A stretch of DNA of 64,000 bases from assembly GCF_964019385.1 (NCBI RefSeq), contig NC_088655.1, forward strand, positions 17,467,690 through 17,531,689, given 5' to 3'. The stretch is from Sycon ciliatum (taxonomy: Eukaryota > Porifera > Calcarea > Leucosolenida > Sycettidae). The position numbers were made by a program, and so were the translations under genes. Shown here piece after piece: positions 44,389-55,333 of this stretch (positions within the stretch are counted from its first letter, which is position 1; every line of letters starts with the position of its first letter). The notes beneath the pieces are model-generated. The model did not search any database and was not told the DNA's origin. It worked only from the letters and a program-made list of their open reading frames with translations.

Positions 44389-45487
44389 CTAGGAGCGGCG
44401 GGGTGGCCGATTGGCTCCGCGCTGCTGCTGGTTGCACATGATGCATGGGTGGTCCTTGCCACACTGGCTGCAGGTGTGGGAGAAGCGGCACGACGACGAA
44501 GAACAGCGACCTCCATTGAAGTTGCGGCAGATTTCTTGGCCGTCGCTGGTATGGTTGCGACCACTGGAGGTAAATGCTGCTGGCTTCGGGACGAAAAGGA
44601 CACAAACCGCCCCTGGATGGACCGTCTTACATTGAGCGCATTTTGGGTGTGCATGGCCTGTGACGGCTATCTGCCATAGGTTCACGTCGATGGTGTCCAA
44701 CCTCTTCGTGCCTGGTTACTGGGCCACGAGCATCCGCAGCTGGCGGTCGTACTCTAGCCACGCGCTTGGGAAGAACTGGCAGTTAGCAGTCAGGATCAAC
44801 TGCTGGTACGCAATCAGTTCAGCAGTGCGGTGTAGGGCAGCAGCCGTGATAACAGACATGTATGTGGTCCATGCCTCGAGCCGGGTAGCTACATGTGTAA
44901 TTATCGTGAACCTTGCGACGCACCTGCTTCGCGTCATCCGACTCAACGATATTTAGCTGGCTATCGTTATTCGGGCTGTGCACCAGCCGGAATGTTGGGC
45001 CGGAAGTGTGCAAGAATTTCAGGCAACAAACTTGAAAAATCTACGAACTCCCCTCGCAAGATACGTTCTTGCACAGCCTTGGGCACAGCTGGTGCAGGTG
45101 GCTGATCGGGTGGGTTACAGGAGCTTGGCCTGGCGTAGTGGCGGCAGCTGCCGCATTGCCTTGGCCTTGGGTGAGGAGCGGCACAATGCTCTCCGATAAT
45201 GATAAAATGGCGGCCGACAAAGCCGACTACACCTCGTCCCGTACAGGAGCGCAGAGATCCGTTGATGAGCCCGCGTCACCTGAGCTGGCGGAGGAGGCAT
45301 TGGTGCACGTCGGGCTTCTGGGCTCGCGAGCCGTGTCCGCACTGTCATGTTGCTGGTTCTCCTGGCCGGAGCAGACCTCACTACCAAGGGCTAGTTGTGC
45401 CAGCAAACGGTCCTGTAAAATACTTTTACTAAGTTTCCTTTCGGATTCAAGCCGCGCTGAGAAGGCTCGCCGCGGAGGGCTTGGCAA
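44389..45487 (-). pseudogene. Gag-like zinc-finger protein of the split-repeat element, broken
   Basis: 44946-44716 reads LIAYQQLI ... AWLEYDRQLRMLVAQ and, after a shift, 44700-44389 reads DTIDVNLWQIAVTGHAHPKC then QEICRNFNGGRCSSSSCRFSH followed by CSQCGKDHPCIMC. This YQ-AWLEYD-LW-TG-zinc-finger succession (a CCCH-like finger, then CxxC) is what metazoan DIRS-like gag proteins show. Farther upstream a Ser-rich frame (45487-45227) may be the N-terminus. Several stops separate the pieces. Confidence 0.7.
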
Positions 45488-45579
45488 GGCATTGCCTTGA
45501 CAGTGTCGACAGTAAGGTCAGACATACTGAAGAAATACAGTGTCGAGGTGACACTCGGGCTGGCAGCAAAGCTACGAAA

Positions 45580-45800
45580 GGAAAAGAAACACTGCTGAAG
45601 CACGATCCGTTGTCTGGAAGAGCACAACAGGGCAAGCAAGATTTGTGTTTCTTTTCCGCAAAAATGGGCTGGTGCCATTTGTGATTACGCAGCAAAACAA
45701 AGCGCATGACGTCAGTCTTGAATGCAGTACAAAGCAATGCAGTGCAGTGTGTGCGCTAGTTCGGATTGTTGCTAACAAGTACTAGCACAGCTAGTACACC
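45580..45800 (-). repeat. Split repeat A1 (221 bp)
   Basis: The 5' terminal repeat of the element. The host unit resumes at 45801 with AGTAAGTGCAAACAACAAGA. Confidence 0.9.
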
Positions 45801-46400
45801 AGTAAGTGCAAACAACAAGAGGACGAAAAGGGTTTCTAGTCTAGCATTTTGGGACACGTAAGGGATACTATCATTTTTAACAATGTAAATGAGAGGTAAG
45901 TAAGTATCCAATTTTTTCTGACATACCTAGCACATTGAAACCTGGCGTTGGACTAATGAGAGTGCGATCGCTCTATGAGTGCAAGTTTAAAATTTCTTGG
46001 ATGAATGAGAGCAGAGTGTGAAGCGGATATCAAATTATAGCACTGGCTCATAGCATAGTGCTCAAAACAATGCAGGTCATGTCATGCGCATTTACCAGTA
46101 TACATTAGACCAGGGACTTGACTAACATGACTCAAACGTAGACGAAATTGCGGTTCACAATCATGAGCAACATGAAACGGCATTCGAACAAATGTGGGGT
46201 GGGACAAAGAACAAACAGACAGTTATTTCGAAGTACTTAGATTGGGATTATGGGAACAATCCTACTTGAACAATGTTGTTTGTGTTGTATTTGTTTAACT
46301 CCCTGCATGAGTTTTCAGGCGATGGAGATGTCTATCACAATCATGGTGATTGAATAACAAATTTCCAATTACTTCAGGAAAAGGCCTGTCCAGGTATTTG

Positions 46401-48077
46401 TTATTCGGGCCCAGACTCTTCTGAAGAATCCTCTTCATCTCCATCAAGATATTCTACTCTTTCGTCTTGTGAATCTTGCGGTTTGCTGGTGCCACATTCA
46501 CTGCCTGGTTGGGTTCGGGGTGCTCTTCTAATATTTGTCCTGGTCCTCTGATTTCTAAACCAGTTACGTATGGTTTCCGTCCGTACGGCAAAACTGTTAG
46601 CCAATTCGGCTAACTTTCGTTGAGATGGCCAATGATCTCGAGTAAACTCATCCTTCAAAACAGCATACTGATCCTCTGAAAGTTGCTTGGAGGCTCGGCC
46701 ACTTCGCAATTTGGTAGTACTTGTATCTCTTGTGGCACTAGTGTTCCTGGCTACGTCATCTAGCAATGCTTTGAATATTGGGTACAACGATTTCATTGTA
46801 GCGTCACAATATATACGTCCTCTAAAATTTTTGATAGAGTGCTTAGTGTTTGGAAATTTGGCACCATAGGATATGCAGAGTATCGATGCGAGTCTTTCTT
46901 GTGAAATGTTTGCCCGTTCTCTTGCTGTTTTGATCAATTCGCAGAATGCCTCATGATCATACCTCAATAAATCTGCCTTTGCCTTCAGAGAAGAGTGATC
47001 CATTTTACTTGGTAGTGGGAGATTTGGGGATGATTCGTAATCGCTTGTTGTCTGCCCAAGCGAAGCGTTTTCGCTGGTTTGCTTTTGTGATTTACTCAAG
47101 GCTAAAGAAGAAGCAATCCCAGGTAAACTAGAAGGCGTATCTCTTTGTGTTGTCAATAATCTTCTATAGGCTGGTTGGGGATATGGGGATGCTGCATGAC
47201 GCCCTGTGCTCTCCGTATGAGAAACATACTCACGGTTTTGCTGTTGCGAGTTACTGACAGCCGAAGAAGAAGCATATCCCTGTAAAGCAGATGGTGTATC
47301 GTGCTGCGCTGAACTGCGGGCATTCGATCTACTTCTATGGTCTTGGGAGCCAGATGCGGATGCTGTGTAATTCCTTGTTCTCGGAACAAGGGAAACGGTA
47401 TTTGAGTAATGCTGCCACCGGTGATGCTCCTGCTGTGGATTGAGGGAGGAATGATACGAGATGCCTTCTAGTCGCTCTTTTGCTCCATGATGCTGAGTAG
47501 GAGTGCTAGAAGCAATAGCAGGCTGTGTAAGGTAAGAGCCACTGCTAGAACTGGCAAATGCCACTTGCTGCAAACCAGACGAACGAGATACAGATACGGA
47601 CCCACTTGCAGATGATAGCTCCGAACCAATGGTCACATCGGGTTCGACGGGTCTGGAAGTGAAGTAGTTTGTTTTGGTTTGAGCTGGCCGGGGCCCATTC
47701 AGCCAACGGGCAATTTCTTGATCGTCGTTGGCAACTTGCTTCCAATCCAATGCGATTTCCTCAGCAAAATCTAGCGGTATGTCTTTGGAGTATTGTCGTG
47801 TCTCGATCATTTCCAGCACGGCAGTAAGCTCCTTTCGCAGGGGATACGAATCCCAGGGACGTTGATCACAGTTGTGCTCCAGTTCCAGGCTAAGCTTTGA
47901 TGGACAATTCGATGACGTTGGTATCTCCATAGATGTGCTTGATGGGTGATTGAAGTGTGATGTGGCATCTGGTATGATCTCAGTGCTGGGCGACGATGTC
48001 CTGCTCTTTGCTGTTGAAGTTGAAGACTTGATCCAAGAAGGGACACCTGTCGCCGTTCGTGGTGAATGGTCAGCCAT
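46401..48077 (-). CDS. POU-homeobox-like transcription factor, copy 3 (558 aa)
   Basis: An uninterrupted, intronless frame from the conserved ATG (MADHSP). It has a Ser/Thr/Gln-rich N-terminal 370 residues, a POU-specific-like segment at about 373-443 (AFCELIKTARERANISQ, SYGAKF, YPIFKALLDD), a short linker, a homeodomain at about 459-518 with L16, F20, W48, F49, N51 and R53 (helix 3 IRNWFRNQR), and a 40-residue tail ending in an acidic run (DGDEEDSSEES). The helix-2 Gln of POU-specific domains is kept (ISQ); the second contact Gln is not. A stop just upstream of the conserved region supports the chosen start. Its 3' flank carries the split-repeat retrotransposon, so distal 3' regulation may differ from its sisters. 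Predicted nuclear DNA-binding regulator; targets unknown. Confidence 0.8.
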   Translation of the reverse strand: MADHSPRTATGVPSWIKSSTSTAKSRTSSPSTEIIPDATSHFNHPSSTSMEIPTSSNCPSKLSLELEHNCDQRPWDSYPLRKELTAVLEMIETRQYSKDIPLDFAEEIALDWKQVANDDQEIARWLNGPRPAQTKTNYFTSRPVEPDVTIGSELSSASGSVSVSRSSGLQQVAFASSSSGSYLTQPAIASSTPTQHHGAKERLEGISYHSSLNPQQEHHRWQHYSNTVSLVPRTRNYTASASGSQDHRSRSNARSSAQHDTPSALQGYASSSAVSNSQQQNREYVSHTESTGRHAASPYPQPAYRRLLTTQRDTPSSLPGIASSLALSKSQKQTSENASLGQTTSDYESSPNLPLPSKMDHSSLKAKADLLRYDHEAFCELIKTARERANISQERLASILCISYGAKFPNTKHSIKNFRGRIYCDATMKSLYPIFKALLDDVARNTSATRDTSTTKLRSGRASKQLSEDQYAVLKDEFTRDHWPSQRKLAELANSFAVRTETIRNWFRNQRTRTNIRRAPRTQPGSECGTSKPQDSQDERVEYLDGDEEDSSEESGPE

Positions 48078-49169
48078 ATGAACGTCCTGAAAGATATTCG
48101 TTATTTGTTCTCTGCACCCGCAACACAATACAAATAGAAGACAAATTGTGCAGTGAGAGAAAAATTTGGAATTCGGTGCTCGAAGAGAACCAACTACAAC
48201 GGACAGAAAGACAGTTGATCAGCTATAGGTTTGAAAGTTGTCTACTGGCATTGAAGACTGCAGCCTGGACTAACGCGTTTTGAGCTTCCTCAGGAGAGAA
48301 TATTTCACAGCTTCTTTTGCCAAAGTAACGGCTAAAGAAAAATAATTACAATTGAAAGGGGATTGCTGTTAGTAACATTTGGCAGGAAAGAATCACAACT
48401 GGAATGTGATAAGATCTCGCACTGAATCCCCTCGTCCTTGGAAATTCAGCTATTTGAGCAACCTGAAAGGCGTCAGTGCATTCAAGGGATCGTTCTCCTC
48501 ACATGTGCGTTTCACTCAATCATTTAAATTTTCTACAGCTGTTCATATTTGCACGACTCAGCCGTATGTCAGTAATTACAGCATTAGCATTCACACTTAT
48601 CCAGCTTGATACACCATCAGGTACCGGCACTTCTGTGCATTTGTTGCCTTCTGCAGTCGCAATAAATCGATAACGTTTTCTCAAGTCTGGCACACTTTTT
48701 TCAGTTCTTCTACATGTCCGAGGTCATCAGTGGCCCATGCTCTTTTATCCACCTCTTTGCGCTATTGGCCACACATTCATTTCTGAAGGTCCTCAATGTC
48801 TGGTCTCAACTTTCAGGAGCAACACTGACTCATTCTGCACTCTGGTGTTCCACAAGGTGTTTGTCGCGCTGGAAACGAAGAAGAAGGGAGTGTAAACATG
48901 TACCTAATGCCGTAGAGTCAGAGGGTAAAGAGGAGAGACGAAGAGCAACGACGATGAAGAACCCCAGCTAGAACGGTATCTAACGACCATGCGGCGGGTG
49001 GAGTGAATGAACCACGATAAGTCTGAACTGGCACCCTTATTTTCAGTACATATAAGATATACTACATATTTGATCAACCTTGTAATGTAGAATTCCACAT
49101 GTGTGTATACTGCTCTGTACTTTTGTGCATTGAGCACTCTACCTTTAACTGCCTTCAACGACCTTGTCT

Positions 49170-50640
49170 ATAATATTATCATGTACAATCTGCGGACAGA
49201 GTTATGACAGACATGTAGTCTTGTACTAGTTTCTGCTCCACAATCCAGTGTGTCGTTACTATAATAGCTTTCGTGTCTGAGGTTGTTGGTATGTCTGTTG
49301 GCTCTGGGTTTCCAGTACTCAGTAGCCGAGGCGGGTTGGTAAAGTAACTCCAATTTCACCTCAAGGTGCCAGTGCATCTAGTGTCTGCTTTTATCAAGGC
49401 AGCGTGCTGTCTATACTGGTTACCCCAGCAAGTGTAGGTAGGGTGTGCATAGATGCATAGAACTGTCTTGGCCGTTTTATACCGATGTACTTCATGTGGT
49501 GTAGACCAGGTGTGCATTGGTGGTCGATTCATATGGCCTCGCCAATTGTTTGGATTGGAAAGATATCTGGCGCAAGTCTTGATCTGTCTCATTTTCATCT
49601 TTTACGCTATCGTTGCTATTAGAGAAAATCTGTGGGTGCACATCCAGTGCATTTGTTGCAGATTAATGCGCTTCTCTTGCGACGGGTGTATACATGGTAC
49701 ATGGTACAATTACATGTCCTGGAAATAAGGGTGTCAAGTTAGAGTCCCCTGGGGCATTCACTCCGTGAACTCACTCCCCACCAATCACTTTAGAGGACCG
49801 TGGGGCATTCACTCCGCCCGCCGAACAGTCGATAGATACTGTTTGTCTAAACTGGTTTATCTACTCTTGATATTATTGATCCATTGTTAGACTCGTATGT
49901 TATATGACCGTCGTGTCGTCTTGGACTAGTTTCGGCTCCACGATCCAGTGTGTCGATACTATAATAGCTTTCATGGCTGAGGTTGTTGGAATATCTGTTG
50001 ACTCTGGGTTCCCAGTACTCAGTACCAGAGGCTTCTTGGTAAAGAAACTCCAATTTCACTTCAAGGTACAAGTGCATCTAGTGCCTGCTTCTATCAAAGC
50101 AGCCTGCTGCCTTAACTTTGAAATCCTTCTTACCCCAGGAAGTGTAGGGTGTGCATAGATACATAGAACTGTCTTGGTCGTTATATACCGATGTACTCCG
50201 TGTCGTGTAGACAAGGTGTGCATTGTTGGTCAATTCATATGGCTTCGCCAGTTGTGTGCATGAGATAGTTATCTGGTGCAAGTTTTTTTTTGATCAATAC
50301 GATCTATTTCGCTATCCTTTCTATAAGAGGAAATCCCTGGGTGCAGATCCAGTGCATTTGCAGATTTGCGTGCTTTTCTTGCGACGAGCGTATACATGGT
50401 ACACGTACATGTGCATGTACTGGAAATGAGGGTGACAGTTCAGACTGAGCGCTCTAACACAGGTCTGCAAGTAGTCACGTGAGAGTTCCCTGGGGCATTC
50501 ACTCCGTGAACTCACTCACCACCAACCTGGCCGGGCGTCCCACTGCTGTTGTCTCCATGGTATATGGTATGGTGTTGGAAAACACACACGTTACGGCCAT
50601 GCTTGCGAACACTTGAGAAGCCCGTGGGGCATTCACGCCG
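49170..50640. repeat. Direct duplication of about 600 bp next to unit 3
   Basis: 49215-49450 and 49917-50157 align over CCAGTGTGTCG, ACTATAATAGCTTTC, CAGTACTCAGTA, AACTCCAATTTCAC and AGTGTAGG. Each is followed by a GTGGGGCATTCAC(T/G)CCG segment (unit-end sequence) near 49800 and 50627. Protein-like frames on both strands are conserved between the copies, but I recognise no family. Confidence 0.65.
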
Positions 50641-51110
50641 CTCGCCGCATGAACGATAGATAAAGTTAGTCTACTGTTGTTTATCTACTCTTGATATTAT
50701 AAATCCGTGTTAGGTACTGGTATGGTATTAATCACATTCTAATGGCCTACAGTGTATACCAGATTCACACTGACGGTGTCTGGCTAGTTTCCACCAATCA
50801 TATATTTTGCTTTGCCTGGTTCAGTATCCTTTGTTTTCAACTGGGTTTGCATTTTTCCTGATGATTCATCATTTTATCAATGTTTGCATTGCATTTCGAT
50901 TCATTGTGGGTTTTTTGCCCGTTAAAGATGCTGTCATTCGCGCATAGAAACGTGGTTCTGCAATTGCACCCGCTCATTCCGCGAAGGTGATTTGGTTTAT
51001 TTCTCCAATGGCTAGTTTTAGATGAAGCTGATTGAGGTGGCAATTCTCACCACGGCTAGACTTAGGCATAGTTTACAGTAAACAATAGGCTTTTATCTTT
51101 GCCTTCCTTG
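50640..51110. other. Non-coding stretch
   Basis: Nothing recognised apart from a trace of the unit sequence (AGTTTACAGTAAACAATAGG, near 51070), where unit 4 resumes after a deletion. Confidence 0.4.
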
Positions 51111-51554
51111 TCTTTATGCTTGAGGACATAAATGTGCAGAGCGTGTAGTTGATATCAAACTCAAACTCAAATGGGGAAAGTCAAAGCAAATCAAATATGG
51201 CACCGGCCAATAGCCAAGTGCGCAAAACAATGCAGGTCATATCATGCGCATTAACCGGTATACAGTAAATCAGGGACTTGACTAACATGACTCAAACGTA
51301 TACGAAATTGCCGTTCACAACCATTAACAACATGAAACGGCATTCGAACAAATATTACCTGGGACAAATAACAATCAGACAGTTACTTAGAATGGGATTA
51401 TGGGAACAATCCTACTTGAACAATGTTGTTTGTGTTGTATGTTTATTGAAACTCCCCCGCATGAGTTTTCAGGCGAGAAAGGTGTCCACCATAATTATGG
51501 TTATTGATTAACATTTTTCCAATTACTTTAGGAAGATGTCCGCGAAAGTATTTG

Positions 51555-53231
51555 TCATTCGGAGTCCGACTCTTCAGAAGTATCCTCTTCATCTCCATCG
51601 AGATCTTCCACTCTTTGGTCTTGTGAATCTTGCAATTTGCTGGTGCCACGTTGACTGCCCGGTTGAGTTCGGGGTGCTCTTCTAATATTGTTCTTGGACC
51701 GTTGATTTTCAAACCAATTCCGTATGGTTGTTGTCGTTACGGCAAAACTGTTAGCCAACTCGGCTAACCTTTGTGTAGACGGCCAATGATCTTGAGCAAA
51801 CTCATCCGTCAGAACAGCATACTGATCCTCTGAAAGTTTCTTGCAGGCTCGGGCACTTCGCAATTTGGTAGTACTTGTATCTCTTTTGGCACTAGCGTTC
51901 CTGGCTTCGTCATCTAGCCATGCTTTGAATATTGGGTACAACGAATTCATTGTAGCGTCACAATATACAAGTCTCCTAAAATTTCTGATAGAGTGCCCAC
52001 TGTTTGGAAATTTGGCACCATAGGATATGCAGAGTATCGATGCGAGTCTTTCTTGTGAAATGTTTGCCCGTTCTCTTGCTGTTTTGACCAATTTGCAGAA
52101 CGCTTTATGATCATACCTCAATAAAGCTGCCTTTGCCTTCAGAGAAAAGTCATCCAATGCAGTTGGTATCGGGCGATTTGGGGATGATCCGTAATCGCTT
52201 GTTGTCTGCACAAGCGAAGCGTTCTCGCTATTTTGCTGTTGTGATGTACTCAAGGCTAAAGAAGAAGCAATCCCAGGTAAACTAGAAGTTGAATCTGTTA
52301 GTGTGGTCAATAATCTTCTGTAGGCTGGTGGCGGATATGGGGATGCTTCATAGCGCCTTTTTCTCTCCGTGTGAGAAATATACTCACGGTTTTGCTGTTG
52401 CGAGTTACTGACGGCCGAAGAAGAAGCATATCCCTGTAAAGCAGATGGTGTATCGTGCTGCGCTGAACTGCGGGCATTTGATCTACTTCTATGGTCTTGG
52501 GAGCCAGATGCGGATGCTGTGTTATGCCTTGTTCTCGGAACAAGGGAAACGTTCTCTGGGTAATGCTGCGACTGGTGATGCTCCTGCTGTGGATTGAGAG
52601 AGGAATTATACGAGATGCCTTCTAGTCGCTCTTTTGCTCCATGATGCTGAGTAGGAGTGCTAGAAGCAATAGCAGGCTGTGCAAGGTAAGAGCCACTGCT
52701 AGAACTGGCATATGTCACTCGCTGCGAGCCAGACGAAGGCGATACTGATATGGACCCACTCGCAGATGATAGCTCTGAACCAATAGTCACATCGGGTTCG
52801 ACGGGTCTGGAAGTGAAGCACTTTGTTTCCGTCCGAGTTCGCCGGGGCCATTTCAGCCAACCGGCAATTTCTTGATCGTCGTTGGCAACTCGCTTCCAAT
52901 CCTCTGCGATTTCTTCAGCAACATCTAGCGGTTTGTCATTGGAGTATTGTCGTGTCTCGATCCTTTCCAGCACGGGCGTAATGTCATTTCGCAGGGCATA
53001 CGAGTCCACGGGACGTAGATCATAGTTAGGCTCCAGCTCTGGGCTAAGCCTTCGTGCACTATTCGATGACGTTGGTATCCCCATAGATGTGCTTGATGGA
53101 TGATTGAAGTGTGATGGGGCATTGGTTACGATATCACTGCTGGCCGACGATGTCCTGCTCTTTGCTGTTGCAGTTGAAGACTTGATGCAAGGAGAGACAC
53201 GGGTCTCAGTTCGTGGTGGTTCGTCAGCCAT
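51555..53231 (-). CDS. POU-homeobox-like transcription factor, copy 4 (558 aa)
   Basis: The most canonical copy. From the ATG of MADEPP: a Ser/Gln-rich N-terminus; a POU-specific-like domain at about 373-443 (AFCKLVKTARERANISQERL, LCISYGAKF, YPIFKAWLDDEA), which aligns residue for residue with the family except for a two-residue insertion after the YG..F turn; a 15-residue linker; and a 60-residue homeodomain at 459-518 with L16, F20, W48, F49, N51 and R53 all present (IRNWFENQR). The tail ends in DGDEEDTSEESDSE. Residue 50 is Glu where typical POU factors have Cys, so specificity is expected to differ. The frame is open upstream to 53405, which would add a hydrophobic, cysteine-rich leader; this is not preserved in copy 3. 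It lies next to the unit 4/5 boundary, where a retrotransposon sits. Confidence 0.8.
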   Translation of the reverse strand: MADEPPRTETRVSPCIKSSTATAKSRTSSASSDIVTNAPSHFNHPSSTSMGIPTSSNSARRLSPELEPNYDLRPVDSYALRNDITPVLERIETRQYSNDKPLDVAEEIAEDWKRVANDDQEIAGWLKWPRRTRTETKCFTSRPVEPDVTIGSELSSASGSISVSPSSGSQRVTYASSSSGSYLAQPAIASSTPTQHHGAKERLEGISYNSSLNPQQEHHQSQHYPENVSLVPRTRHNTASASGSQDHRSRSNARSSAQHDTPSALQGYASSSAVSNSQQQNREYISHTERKRRYEASPYPPPAYRRLLTTLTDSTSSLPGIASSLALSTSQQQNSENASLVQTTSDYGSSPNRPIPTALDDFSLKAKAALLRYDHKAFCKLVKTARERANISQERLASILCISYGAKFPNSGHSIRNFRRLVYCDATMNSLYPIFKAWLDDEARNASAKRDTSTTKLRSARACKKLSEDQYAVLTDEFAQDHWPSTQRLAELANSFAVTTTTIRNWFENQRSKNNIRRAPRTQPGSQRGTSKLQDSQDQRVEDLDGDEEDTSEESDSE

Positions 53232-54072
53232 ATGAACGTCCTGAAAGATATCCGTTATTTGTTCTCTGGACCCGCAACACAATACAAATAGATGGCAAAT
53301 TGTGCAGTGGGAGAAAAATTTAGAATTTGGCGTTCGAAGAGAACCAACGACAACGGATAGGAAGACAGTTGATAAGCTACGGGCTTGGAAGTTGTCTACG
53401 GGCATTGAAGACTGTATCCTGGACTAACGCGTTTTGAGCTACCTCAGGAGGGAATATTTCACAACTTCTGTCGCCGAAGTTAGGGCTGAAAAAAATAATT
53501 TACAAGTGAAAGATGTTCCCTGTTAGTAACACTTGGAATGAAAGAATCATAGCTGCAAAGTGATAAGATTTCTCACTGAATCATCGCGTCCTTGGAATTT
53601 CAGCTAGTTATGCATGCTGAAACGCGTCAGTACGTTCAAGTGATCGTTGTTTTAACATGTGCGTATCGCTAAATCATTTAATCGTCTCAAACTGTTCATA
53701 TTTGCACCACTCAGCCTTCCCTTGGTAATTACAGCATTCGAATTCGCACTTGTCCAGCTTGACACACCGTCAGCTATCGTTACTTCTGTGTACTTGTTAC
53801 CTACTATTGTCGATATACTTCATATATTATACGTTTTAGGTTTCTCAAGTCTGGCACCTTTATTCACTTCTATGTGTGCGAGGTCACCAATTGCCCAAGC
53901 TGTTTAAGGCTGCATATCTGAGCGTTATTGGTATCACATTCATTTCCGACGGCCATCAAAGTCTTTTCTCACCTTCCAGGAGCAACGCTGACTCATTCTG
54001 CGCTCTGGTGTTACACGAGGGGTTTGTCGCGCTGAAAATGGAGGAGAGGGAGTGTCACAATATAACAAATAT

Positions 54073-54942
54073 GAGCCGCAATCAGCGAAAACGACCCTTA
54101 GAAGTTTATAAAATTGTTCGAGAAAAAGGTCGATTTGTGACGTTCAACAATTTTTGACCGCGCTGCAAACAGCGCGACGAGTTCTTCTTGAGCTCCTTGC
54201 TTGAAGTTGAAGTAATCATTTATTTTGAAGTTGAAGTGGTGTCGAGTTGCGACTCGAGTATTCCTTGATCTTGTTGCGATGGCTGCGGACGCCAGAGCTG
54301 TTCGCCGAGCACACGTGGCTGTCCTTGTGTGCAGCTAGCTTGAGCCTGGTGGGGAGAGGATGCTGAGGTAGCCGCTGAAGAGTGAGGATGAGAGGTTCTT
54401 TGGTTCCGACATCCATGTCGACAGCGAGGCGAAATCGCAGCCGTCATGTCCTGCTCAAGGTGGTCGATGACTCGTCAGAGTCGCAAGATGAGGAGCCGTT
54501 ACCTGAAAGATATAATTCTGAGTCTGGGGCTAGTGACGGCAGCGACGCCGTGTCTTCAGTTGCTGAGGACTAAATGGAAGACGAGATTGCGGAACGACTC
54601 CACGCAGGATGCAGCTGCAAATATGTCGATCATGTATCCGCAATCTTCAGCTATTCTTTGTCATTCTAGCTGCCTACTGCACTGTTTCAAAGGTATTCAA
54701 AAGCCCACCCACCTTAGAATGCTGAATATTTATTGTACACATGCATCGTATACATAAATTGCACCAGTTTGGAGTACATTTTCTCTTCTCTTCTTGTATA
54801 TTGGTGTAAACACGTTTTGAATCGGAAAATTGAACTTTTTCCCGGCTGAGGTCCTTCAGGAGATGTGTTTCAACAATTTTCTAACGAAAAAAATATTTTG
54901 AAAATTTTGACCCTGAGGGCTGTTTTCGCTGGTTGAGGCCCA
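54073..54942. mobile_element. 870-bp TIR element in unit 4, ATAT target duplication
   Basis: Left end GAGCCGCAATCAGCGAAAAC and right end (reverse complement) GGGCCTCAACCAGCGAAAAC are mirrors with few differences. ATAT flanks both sides (54069-54072 and 54943-54946). Unit 2 shows the empty site (ACAAATATGCCTTATGCTGC, near 23550). An acidic, Ser-rich 63-codon frame at 54382-54573 could be the N-terminus of a lost transposase; no catalytic domain remains. Confidence 0.75.
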
Positions 54943-55133
54943 TATACCTTATGCTGCAGACTCAGAGGGTAAAGTAGAGAGACAAACAGCAACGACGATA
55001 AAGAGCCACGGCTAGAACAGTATCTAACGACCATGAGACGGGCGGAGTGAGTGCCCCACGGGCCTCCCAAGTGTCCGCAAGCATGGCCGTAACGTGTGTG
55101 TTTTACAACACCATACCAGAACAGTAATATATA

Positions 55134-55308
55134 TTATCACTCCCCCCTCACGTGACCGCGGACTCCTGCATATACACTCACACAATACCCACACAACTGT
55201 TTGGGGATAGCGCGCTTATTGTATTATGCCAAACTTGACACGCAGAGTCCAGCTTGACTCAGCTGAGTCCCTAACTGCAATTTACTGCTCTAACATGAAG
55301 CCGTGCCT
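55134..55308 (-). repeat. Split repeat B2 of second element (175 bp)
   Basis: TTATCACTCCCCCCTCACGT to TAACATGAAGCCGTGCCT, matching 55834-56008 with about two differences. Confidence 0.9.
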
Positions 55309-55333
55309 GGAAAAAGGGAAAGAGCGAAAAAAG

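Larger units (their letters stand above)
41069..45800 (-). mobile_element. Tyrosine-recombinase retrotransposon with split direct repeats (Ngaro/PAT-like)
   Basis: On the minus strand the order is A1 (45800-45580), gag/RT/recombinase remnants, B1 (42478-41925), A2 (41925-41705), 59 bp, B2 (41645-41069). A1 and A2 are both 221 bp and nearly identical; B1 and B2 share 554-577 bp. This split-direct-repeat order is diagnostic of Ngaro/PAT-type DIRS-like elements. The insertion lacks a target duplication. The empty site is seen in unit 1 (about 14868) and unit 2 (about 20548), where GCTACATAC continues into GTACGTGCA. Confidence 0.9.
51070..55133 (-). repeat. Tandem POU-gene unit 4 (left-truncated)
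   Basis: Collinear with unit 2 from the AACAATAGGCTTT block and, after a deletion of about 1.5 kb, from AATGCAGGTCATATCATGCG (51230) through the gene to AACACCATACCAGAACAGTA (55125). It contains an 870-bp insertion at 54073-54942 that other units lack. Confidence 0.75.
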
